DNA from: Actinomycetota bacterium
GTDB taxonomy: Bacteria > Actinomycetota > Geothermincolia > Fen-727 > Anoxymicrobiaceae
Direction of reading: 5' to 3'
Length of the DNA: 9,872 bases
Assembly: GCA_016649525.1 (NCBI GenBank)
Contig: JAENXM010000054.1
Location: 1-9,872 of the forward strand
In this document: positions 1-6,026 of the stretch, piece after piece
Layout of the letters: every line of letters starts with the position of its first letter
Position numbering within the stretch: the first letter of the stretch is position 1
Made by a program: the position numbers and the translations under genes
Notes under the pieces: model-generated
The model's database searches: none
Told to the model about the DNA's origin: nothing
The model's input: the letters and a program-made list of their open reading frames with translations, nothing else

Positions 1-893
1 CCGATACGGAGGGCGCTTTCGCCATCGAGCCGCTCGAGCGAGGACTGGGACACACCCTCGGTAACATCATGAGGCGCATACTGCTGTCCTCGATACCGGG
101 GGCCGCTATCACCTCTGTCAGGATAACGGGGGTGCAGCACGAGTACTCCGCGATGGAGGGGGTGCGCGAGGACACTATCGAGATACTTCTTAATATCAAG
201 GAGATCGTGGTACGCGTCGACGGCGAAGAACCGGTGCGCCTTAAGCTGAAGGCAAGCAAGACCGGGAAAGTTACCGCGGGCGACATAGAGGCCCCGTCCT
301 CTGTGGAGATTATCAACACCGATCACCTCATCACGACCCTCAACAAGAAGGGAAAACTCGAGATGGAGATGGTCGTCGAGAGGGGGCGCGGTTACGCTTC
401 CTCCGAGGAGAACGAGAAGGAGGGCGACCCGATCGGGGTCATCCCGGTGGATTCGGTGTTCTCGCCGGTCAGCAACGTGACGTTCAGGGTAGAGAACACC
501 CGGGTCGGGCAGAGGACCGACTTCGATAAACTGATCCTCATGGTCAAGACAGACGGGAGCATAAAGCCCGACGAGGCGGTGAGCATCGGGGCCAGGATTC
601 TCATCGAGCACATCAACCTGCTTGCCAACCTGAGAGAAGAAGCGGGTATCGGGGAGGTTTTCGAGCCTTCCGAGATCCACCCGGCCGCCGGGCTTGACAC
701 GAGTATCGGCGAGCTCGACCTGAACGTCAGGGCGTACAACTGCCTGCAGAGGGCGAAGATCGAGACGCTGGCGGACCTGGTGAGCCATACGGAAGAAGAG
801 CTGCTGGGTATAAGGAACCTCGGCGCCAAGACGGTCGAGCTCATAAAAGAGAAGCTTGTGGACAGAGCGCTCTCGCTGAAGCAACACGAGTAG
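1..893 (+). CDS. rpoA: DNA-directed RNA polymerase subunit alpha (5' partial)
   Basis: This is the alpha subunit of RNA polymerase, which dimerises to nucleate assembly of the core enzyme and contacts upstream promoter DNA and activators through its C-terminal domain. The reading frame is open from the window edge (first full codon at position 3). The residues before the first ATG at 69 read EPLERGLGHTLGNIMRRILL, the classic alpha N-terminal motif, so that ATG is internal and the true start lies upstream of the window. About 296 residues are visible. They comprise the N-terminal assembly domain, a linker rich in Glu and Pro, and a C-terminal helix-hairpin-helix domain (LDLNVRAYNCLQRAKIETLA, then GIRNLGAKT). 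The stop is TAG at 891-893. rplQ follows 14 bases later, the usual order at the end of the ribosomal operon. Identity is certain from the motifs; only the start is missing. Confidence 0.98.
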   Translation, partial: DTEGAFAIEPLERGLGHTLGNIMRRILLSSIPGAAITSVRITGVQHEYSAMEGVREDTIEILLNIKEIVVRVDGEEPVRLKLKASKTGKVTAGDIEAPSSVEIINTDHLITTLNKKGKLEMEMVVERGRGYASSEENEKEGDPIGVIPVDSVFSPVSNVTFRVENTRVGQRTDFDKLILMVKTDGSIKPDEAVSIGARILIEHINLLANLREEAGIGEVFEPSEIHPAAGLDTSIGELDLNVRAYNCLQRAKIETLADLVSHTEEELLGIRNLGAKTVELIKEKLVDRALSLKQHE

Positions 894-907
894 GCTGGTG
901 ATCCCGG

Positions 908-1258
908 ATGCCAAAACCTAAGAAGGGTCCGCGACTGGGCGGAAACGCGTCCCACCAGAAGGCGATGCTATCCAACCTGGCGCGTGCCGTGATAATGAAC
1001 GGACGGATAACGACCACCGAGACCAGGGCGAAGATGGCACAGCCGGTGATAGACGGCCTCGTTACTTTCGGCAAGAAGGGTGACGTGCACGCGCGGCGCC
1101 AGGCACTGAAGGTCATAAACGACCGGGATGTCGTCCACCGCCTTTTCGCGGAGGTGGCTCCCCGCTACGGCGATCGTAACGGGGGCTACACCAGGATCCT
1201 CAAACTGGGCCCGCGTCAGGGTGACGGGGCGCCCATGGTGATCATCGAGCTGGTCTGA
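908..1258 (+). CDS. rplQ: 50S ribosomal protein L17
   Basis: L17 is a structural protein of the large ribosomal subunit. The 116-aa product is of normal bacterial length. It shows the family's basic N-terminus with the GNASHQKAMLSNLARAVI segment, then ITTTETRAKMAQPVID, and a C-terminal RNGGYTRILKLGPRQGDGAP stretch, which is diagnostic. The ATG at 908 is preceded by GGTGA at 897-901 with 6 bases of spacing, a fair ribosome-binding site, and lies 14 bases after the rpoA stop, so the two are cotranscribed. The gene ends in TGA at 1256-1258, inside the 3' end of the convergent gene at 1242-2060. truA, which often follows rplQ, is absent here, and no clear intrinsic terminator is visible just downstream. 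Confidence 0.97.
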   Translation: MPKPKKGPRLGGNASHQKAMLSNLARAVIMNGRITTTETRAKMAQPVIDGLVTFGKKGDVHARRQALKVINDRDVVHRLFAEVAPRYGDRNGGYTRILKLGPRQGDGAPMVIIELV

Positions 1259-2060
1259 CCCCGATCAAACCCCAGAACAAGACCTTCCAGCGCCATGGGA
1301 TCTTAAGGAGCCTGAGCCGGCCGGTGTTTACGGCCCAGAGGATAGCTCCGGCGGGAAGTCGGCTACGGGCGATGTTGGTGAGCGCTTCCCTTTCCACGGC
1401 GACGACCCGTACGACCCCGCCGAATTTTCTTCCCAGCGCGTCGGCCGCCTCTCCCAGTAACCCGCCAGAAAGGTCGGCGTCCTCCGACCCGACCGCCTCG
1501 AGTGTTGTTAAAAGCCAGAAGTCCCCACCCCGGTAACCGACTGCGATCGAAGAACGGGCGACCTCTCTCTCGGTGACCGTGAAAAGTAAAATGGAATTAT
1601 CGGGTATCAAAAGCCGCAGCACTCCGTTGATTAGTCGGTATGACGGCACCGGGATTCGCGCGGGTCCGGGCGGGTAGGTGAAGATGGTCTTTCTCCATTC
1701 CGCGGACAGGGCTGCGATGAATGTGCCCAGCTGGCTGAAGTAATCGTCGTCATAGCGGATCCTTTTCTGTGCGTGCCCCGCCACTCTCGCGACTGCGTTC
1801 TCCTCGAGCGCGATCACGACCGGAAAACCGGATTCGTCCGACAGGACGTCGAGCCTCGAGATTCCACTGAAGTTGACATTCACAGGACTCATGCTGCCAA
1901 GGTCTAATGCGCGCAGAAGTCTGAGGCCCCGGTAGATCAAAAGGAGCGGCCCGGGCTTTCTCTCATCGGATTTGGGACCCCTTATGCACTTGAACAGGTC
2001 GAAGAGCCTGATCCAGCCGTAATAACCAAGGTCTACGATCTTGATGTTTTTCTCGAGCAT
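1242..2060 (-). CDS. Unrecognised 272-aa protein downstream of a glycoside hydrolase
   Basis: I do not recognise this protein. The chosen start is the ATG at 2058-2060, beginning MLEKNIKIVDLGYYGWIRLF. It lies 2 bases after the stop of the hydrolase gene (TAG TG ATG) with GAGGTG at 5 bases spacing, so translation is probably coupled. The same frame stays open upstream to about 2288, but that stretch lies antiframe inside the hydrolase and reads as low-complexity Arg/Gly, so I exclude it. The 272 residues look like a soluble mixed alpha/beta protein: hydrophobic strands alternate with charged loops (PVVIALEENAVARV at about 80-93, GGVVRVVAVERE at about 214-225). There is an aromatic patch KIPWRWKVLFWGLIGV near the C-terminus (about 253-268), but no signal peptide or clear membrane span. 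The 3' end overlaps rplQ tail-to-tail by 17 bases. Its position suggests a role linked to the hydrolase or its sugar, but this is inference. Confidence 0.8.
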   Translation of the reverse strand: MLEKNIKIVDLGYYGWIRLFDLFKCIRGPKSDERKPGPLLLIYRGLRLLRALDLGSMSPVNVNFSGISRLDVLSDESGFPVVIALEENAVARVAGHAQKRIRYDDDYFSQLGTFIAALSAEWRKTIFTYPPGPARIPVPSYRLINGVLRLLIPDNSILLFTVTEREVARSSIAVGYRGGDFWLLTTLEAVGSEDADLSGGLLGEAADALGRKFGGVVRVVAVEREALTNIARSRLPAGAILWAVNTGRLRLLKIPWRWKVLFWGLIGVRPAR

Positions 2061-2062
2061 CA

Positions 2063-4180
2063 CTACACCTCTGCGAAGACCCTGATGGTGTACGGTTCGA
2101 GCGATATGTCGATCACACCCCCGGAGCCGAGATTGTCGCCGTTCCGAAGATCGCGGAATGATACGTCGCCCACCCTGCTTATCTCGGTTGTAACGCTCTC
2201 CTCCGTAGGGTTCGCCACCATTAGCATCTGCCCACCGTCGCCCGCGAAAAGGGAGACGTCGATCCTGTGGTCCGCCGGGACGAAGCATGGCTCGACGCCC
2301 GCGATTCTTAATAGTGTGTCCATCATCGGCCTGAAAGGCTCCGCGCCGGCGGTATCACATATCTCGCCGGGAACCATGCTGAGGTGGACGATGCAGCCTC
2401 GTCCGACGGGCTTCCGGTAGAGCATGGAGGCCTCGGGGGCACCGCCGTTATCGCTGAAAAGCGAGATCTCATCCACTGGCACTCCGAAGACCAGAGCGTT
2501 CCTTCTCACGGAGGAGGGTCTTTGGAGGTGGTCTGCAAGTACGCTTGAGGGGGCCATCTCCGAATCGAGCCGCGGCACCCGCGGGCCGATGAGCAGACAG
2601 CCGTCTTCCGCAGCGTAGTTCAGGAGCCGCTCCTGCAGGCGGGTGTCGCAGAACTCGAACGTGGGCATGATTACCAGGGGATGACGTCGTAGCAGTCCGG
2701 GGTCCGCCGTATCATCGGCGATCCCGAAGTGGACTCCGGCCGCTGAAAGGGCGAAGTACCAGAACGACGAGAGCCGTGCATACCGTGCCGCGACGGGTTC
2801 GCCGAGGCCGAAATCCTCGTCGCCGATAAAGAGGTCGGCGGGACGTTTCATCGAACCAATTGCTTCTGCGAAGAGGCTCGAAAGAGGGAAGAGGAGCGTG
2901 GAGGCGCTGGCCAGGCGTTCGTACTCCCTGTTGATGAGCAGCAAAACGGGACGGTAGGGCGTCATTTCCTCGAGGCCCCACGACCTGACCTCGCTCAAGA
3001 ACCGCTTGTAGAAATCGTAGTGCTCCTTTCGGATCGACCCGTCCCGCCTGATCGGGGAGCCCAGCCACCGCTCTCGCTCCACGATCATGTAGAAATTGAT
3101 CCCCTTGATGCCGTGCATTATGGTGGCCCAGGTCGTGAGCCTTTCGTCTTCCAGGTTGATGGGGCCTGAAGAGAACTCCATCAGTGCCGGCAGTCTGCTC
3201 ACGGTCGAAGTGTATTTGATACCCCGCCTCAGTGAATGATACTGGCGCTTAGTCGGGTATGAGTCCACTCCCTGCCAGTCCAGGAACTCCTCGGCTCCTT
3301 TTATGTCGAGCGGCGTCAGGGGCATCACGGTCGGGTAGTTGTGAAAGAGCGGGATGCCGTCCCCGAAGCAATCCCGGATGATGTCGACTATCAGGCGGAG
3401 CGACTCCAGGACGTAGTACTCTCCGTATTCGACCCAGTCAAGGTGATAGGGAAGGTCGCTTGCTTTCTCCGCCCGGAAGGCGCGCGGAGGGTCGATGAGC
3501 TGCCAAGATTTGTGGTCGGAACGGTACGCGCGGTTGAGGCTCTTCAGGTTCCCGTACTTCTCCCTTAAAAAGCGCCTGTACAGTCTGATGGAGTTATCCG
3601 AATAGTCGTGGTCGAAGGGGTGGGTCCTGAAGAACTTGGAGCACTCGTTGTCGACCTGGATTGCCATTATGGCCCCTTTTGGATGAACAGCCTCCTTGGT
3701 GGCTTCCGAGAGAGCGCTGAAATATGTGCGCACCTCGGAAAGGAACCGCGGGTGCAGGTAGCATGGGACGGGGAACATCCTCGGCGGCACCGGCAGCACC
3801 ACCGGTGTACCGTCCGACGAGCGAGAGGAGATGTCCGCGTCGGCGAAGAGCCGCTCCGGATATCCGAAGTACGTCAGCTCGGCGTTGATGTGCGGTCCCG
3901 GCCGCGCGAGTACCTTGAAGCCCGCCTCCCTGCACAGTCCGAGGAAACGCGGCAGGTCGAGGTTCGGCGAGCGTTCGCCGAAGTCAAAGACTCCCTTCTT
4001 TACCTCGTGAACGGACCAGGGCATGTATGTTTCGATGATGTCAAAGCCCATCCCCTTGACCTTCTCGAGGATACGAGGCCAGAGGTCGGGCTCGATGCGC
4101 CAGTACTGGTAACTGCCTGAAAAAAGGCTCACCGGCGCATCGTCAAGGTAAAGCCTTTGTCCCTTAATCCTGTAGTCCAT
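2063..4180 (-). CDS. Beta-galactosidase-like glycoside hydrolase (GH42/GH35 type)
   Basis: This is a probable retaining glycosidase of clan GH-A acting on beta-galactosides or related oligosaccharides. The 705 residues follow the GH42 plan. An N-terminal TIM barrel (about 1-400) opens with a GH35/42-like segment (SGSYQYWRIEPDLWPRILEK, then GFDIIETYMPWSVHE). The likely acid/base is Glu179 in IQVDNECSKF, and the likely nucleophile is Glu335 in PALMEFSSGP. The stretch NLKSLNRAYRSDHKSW (about 211-226) is also GH42-like. A middle domain (about 408-600, from PVLLLINREY) resembles the GH42 trimerisation domain, and a C-terminal beta-domain ends the protein. The acid/base context differs from the usual NEYG of GH35. 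There is no signal peptide, so the enzyme is probably cytoplasmic. The ATG at 4178-4180 lacks a strong ribosome-binding site, but the GH35/42 homology begins within the first residues. It is first in a two-gene unit with the 272-aa protein. Exact substrate cannot be told from sequence. Confidence 0.88.
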   Translation of the reverse strand: MDYRIKGQRLYLDDAPVSLFSGSYQYWRIEPDLWPRILEKVKGMGFDIIETYMPWSVHEVKKGVFDFGERSPNLDLPRFLGLCREAGFKVLARPGPHINAELTYFGYPERLFADADISSRSSDGTPVVLPVPPRMFPVPCYLHPRFLSEVRTYFSALSEATKEAVHPKGAIMAIQVDNECSKFFRTHPFDHDYSDNSIRLYRRFLREKYGNLKSLNRAYRSDHKSWQLIDPPRAFRAEKASDLPYHLDWVEYGEYYVLESLRLIVDIIRDCFGDGIPLFHNYPTVMPLTPLDIKGAEEFLDWQGVDSYPTKRQYHSLRRGIKYTSTVSRLPALMEFSSGPINLEDERLTTWATIMHGIKGINFYMIVERERWLGSPIRRDGSIRKEHYDFYKRFLSEVRSWGLEEMTPYRPVLLLINREYERLASASTLLFPLSSLFAEAIGSMKRPADLFIGDEDFGLGEPVAARYARLSSFWYFALSAAGVHFGIADDTADPGLLRRHPLVIMPTFEFCDTRLQERLLNYAAEDGCLLIGPRVPRLDSEMAPSSVLADHLQRPSSVRRNALVFGVPVDEISLFSDNGGAPEASMLYRKPVGRGCIVHLSMVPGEICDTAGAEPFRPMMDTLLRIAGVEPCFVPADHRIDVSLFAGDGGQMLMVANPTEESVTTEISRVGDVSFRDLRNGDNLGSGGVIDISLEPYTIRVFAEV

Positions 4181-4203
4181 TTGCCCGGCATAATATCATA
4201 AAT

Positions 4204-4259
4204 GGGGTCAGACCCCTTTTATTGTATTGTTGGTCATGCGACAGAAGGGGTCTGACCCC
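4204..4259. repeat. Inverted repeat of a REP-like near-palindrome, GGGGTCWGACCCC
   Basis: Two copies of a 13-base near-palindrome face each other: GGGGTCAGACCCC at 4204-4216 and GGGGTCTGACCCC at 4247-4259. With flanking bases they form a perfect 15-bp inverted repeat (4204-4218 and 4245-4259) around a 26-base AT-rich loop. Each copy can also fold on itself. The element sits in the divergent gap between the hydrolase and the first ligase gene. Compact GC-rich palindromes in pairs like this resemble REP/BIME or small non-autonomous elements mobilised by REP-associated transposases, and I recall the same core as common in environmental bacterial genomes; that link is from memory. No transposase lies in the window. 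A role as a bidirectional transcription block or an operator is also possible. Confidence 0.7.
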
Positions 4260-4263
4260 TGTG

Positions 4264-4293
4264 TTGCAAAGGCGCCCCATCTCTGATTATGAT
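4264..4293 (+). promoter_or_regulatory. Candidate promoter of the first PaaK-like ligase
   Basis: TTGCAA at 4264-4269 and TATGAT at 4288-4293 are separated by 18 bases and match the sigma-70 type -35 (4 of 6) and -10 (5 of 6) boxes. They would give a leader of about 45 bases before the ATG at 4345. The -35 box begins 4 bases after the right arm of the inverted repeat, so that repeat could influence this promoter. Prediction by eye only. Confidence 0.4.
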
Positions 4294-4344
4294 TTTGAGT
4301 CAGACTGCGCGGAATGTCGGTTGACTGAAAACAGGGGGATCGTG

Positions 4345-5850
4345 ATGGCTATCTCTTACGAATGGACACCTGACGAACAGAGGCAGTACTCGCTCGCAAA
4401 GCTGTACAGGTACATCAAGGACTACATATATCCTTACCACCCTTACTACCGGAAGCTCTTCAAGGAGAACAAGATAGACCCGTCGAGACTGCAGACTTAC
4501 GACGACCTGCGCAGGATCCCGATAACCACCAAGGAGGACACCATAGCCGACCAGAAGGCCTTTATCCTCCAGCCCAAGGTCGGGGAGTCCGACTATGATG
4601 TGGCGGAACTCTCAACCTCCAAGAAGCTGGAGTACATGTGGAAGACCCTCACCACCCGGTATATCCGCGACCTGTACGGAAAGCCCCGCTCGTTCCACGA
4701 CCGGGTCGCCCAGACCGCACTCGGCGAGTGGAATCCCATCCACTACCACATGAGCGGGGGCACCACGGGGCTTCCCAGCATGGCCACCTACACCAACCAC
4801 GATATCAAGAACGTCATCCCGTACATCGCGGGGATGCTCTACCTGTTCGGCTGGGAGCCCAACATGCGGGGCCTCAACATGTTCCCGGGGCTTCCTCACC
4901 TCGACTTCTTCCAGGTGGTTTTCGCCGAGTTAACCGTGGATAACGGGGCGGGCATCTTCCACACGTGCGGGGGCAAGGCGATCCCCACCGAGAGTCAGGT
5001 CTTGATCGCCGGGTTGTTGCCGTTCGACATGTACATCGCCATCCCCTCCTACATGACCTACTGGCTCAAGACCGCCGCTGAGATGATCGAGGGGGGGATG
5101 GCCATGAAGCCGGACCCGGTGAAGTACGCGGTGCTCGCCGCGGAGCCCTTGAGCGAGGAGTACCGCGCGAAGCTCAAGGACCAGTTCGAGAAGATCGGCT
5201 CCCCCGACATCAAGATCATCGAGGGCTACGGCTCCACCGAGCTACGGGCCGCCTTCTTCGAATGCGACGAGCAGACCAAGCTCCACCTCAATCCCGAGTT
5301 CTACTACTGGGAGGTGCTGGACCCCGAGACAAAGGAGCCGGTTCCCTGGGGCGAGCCCGGCGTGCTTGCCTTCAGCCATATAGACTGGCGGGGGACCGTT
5401 CTCCTGCGGTACTGGATGGGCGACCTCATCGAGGGCGGGGTCGTATGGGAGAAGTGCTCGAAGTGCGGGCTGACGATGCCGATCCTGAGGCCGCCGATCG
5501 GCCGGGCGGCCCGCGACTTCACGAAGATCAAGGGCGCCAGGGTGCCGCTCATGAACTTCCAGAACGCAATCCGCAGGGTCGACGGGGTCGAGTCGTTCCA
5601 GGTCATCGTCACCAAGGAGGACGAACAGGACATCACCAGCCGCGACCGGGTCATCGTGTACGCCTGCCTGAAGCCCGGCGCGGACGAGGAGGTTGTGAAA
5701 ACGAACATCACCAAACAGGTCAAGGTCGACACCGAGATATCGCCGGACGAGGTAGTGATAGAGCAGCCGGAGAAGATCGAGCAGCGCCTCTTCGAGCGCA
5801 CCGGTCTCCAGGCCGACTGGGTGGTGGATAAGCGCGAGCTTCACGTATAG
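4345..5850 (+). CDS. PaaK-like AMP-forming acyl/aryl-CoA ligase, catalytic Lys replaced by Gln
   Basis: This belongs to the phenylacetate-CoA ligase / coenzyme F390 synthetase branch of the AMP-binding enzymes, which activate a carboxylate with ATP and usually transfer it to CoA. The 501 residues carry the phosphate-binding loop SGGTTGLP (137-144), the adenine-site motif EGYGSTE (293-299), MGD (358-360), a CSKCG cysteine pair (371-375), GR (386-387) and KIKG (394-397). The C-terminal motif that normally carries the catalytic lysine reads TGLQADWVVDKRE, so the expected Lys aligns with Gln489 (codon CAG at 5809-5811). The second ligase in this window has SLKAVRIVDLR at that point. I chose the ATG at 4345 because AGGGGG (4333-4338) precedes it by 6 bases. 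A GTG lies immediately before it, and the open frame reaches back to 4222 only through the inverted repeat. It is convergent with the second ligase. Substrate unknown; no paa or other aromatic-degradation genes adjoin it. Confidence 0.9.
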   Translation: MAISYEWTPDEQRQYSLAKLYRYIKDYIYPYHPYYRKLFKENKIDPSRLQTYDDLRRIPITTKEDTIADQKAFILQPKVGESDYDVAELSTSKKLEYMWKTLTTRYIRDLYGKPRSFHDRVAQTALGEWNPIHYHMSGGTTGLPSMATYTNHDIKNVIPYIAGMLYLFGWEPNMRGLNMFPGLPHLDFFQVVFAELTVDNGAGIFHTCGGKAIPTESQVLIAGLLPFDMYIAIPSYMTYWLKTAAEMIEGGMAMKPDPVKYAVLAAEPLSEEYRAKLKDQFEKIGSPDIKIIEGYGSTELRAAFFECDEQTKLHLNPEFYYWEVLDPETKEPVPWGEPGVLAFSHIDWRGTVLLRYWMGDLIEGGVVWEKCSKCGLTMPILRPPIGRAARDFTKIKGARVPLMNFQNAIRRVDGVESFQVIVTKEDEQDITSRDRVIVYACLKPGADEEVVKTNITKQVKVDTEISPDEVVIEQPEKIEQRLFERTGLQADWVVDKRELHV

Positions 5851-5914
5851 GATTTCGGGAGGATGTAAAACTTCAGTCTGGAAATAACTTGACGAAGGGT
5901 ATATAGTTAGATTC

Positions 5915-5990
5915 AGGCCAGTCCCTAACTAAAGAGGACGGCAACTTACAGCCGATCACAAGGATAGCCAGTTTAGTTATGGCCTGGCCT
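5915..5990. repeat. 19-bp imperfect inverted repeat between convergent ligase genes
   Basis: The left arm 5915-5933 (AGGCCAGTCCCTAACTAAA) and right arm 5972-5990 (TTTAGTTATGGCCTGGCCT) are reverse complements at 17 of 19 positions, separated by 38 bases. The repeat sits alone in the gap between two gene ends. It could be a long stem-loop that ends or stabilises both transcripts, or the remnant of a small mobile element. Neither arm is followed by a strong T-run, so a standard intrinsic terminator is not shown. Confidence 0.55.
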
Positions 5991-6000
5991 TTAACTTTGC

Positions 6001-6026
6001 CCCTCCGGACGGAGGGCTTATTCTTT
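6001..6026 (+). terminator. Possible intrinsic terminator after the first ligase
   Basis: CCCTCC and GGAGGG (6001-6006 and 6011-6016) form a perfect 6-bp GC-rich stem around GGAC. On the plus strand it is followed by CTTATTCTTT, with 7 T in 10 bases. That fits a modest rho-independent terminator for the transcript of the ligase ending at 5850, although it is about 150 bases downstream and the T tract lies in the last codons of the opposite gene. On the minus strand the stem is followed by GGCAAAG, so it is a weaker terminator there. Confidence 0.4.

Noticed and set aside
69..71. ATG at 69 as the start of rpoA
   Set aside because: The frame is open upstream to the window edge and encodes the conserved EPLERGLGHTLGN motif, so this Met is internal.
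2061..2288. N-terminal extension of the 272-aa protein
   Set aside because: It lies in another frame within the hydrolase gene, reads as low-complexity Arg/Gly sequence, and the ATG at 2058-2060 has a good ribosome-binding site.
4195..4200. TATGAT on the minus strand as a -10 box for the hydrolase
   Set aside because: It would leave only about 8 bases of leader and has no matching -35 box, so the hydrolase promoter remains unassigned.
4222..4344. N-terminal extension of the first ligase, containing four Cys
   Set aside because: It is translated through the loop and right arm of the inverted repeat and the candidate promoter; the family's normal N-terminus fits the ATG at 4345.
5242..5844. 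Long open frame (200 codons) on the minus strand opposite the first ligase
   Set aside because: Antisense shadow of a well supported gene, with low-complexity Leu/Arg/Asp-rich translation.
5889..5910. TTGACG and TATAGT as a promoter after the first ligase
   Set aside because: The boxes are only about 8 bases apart and no gene follows on that strand.
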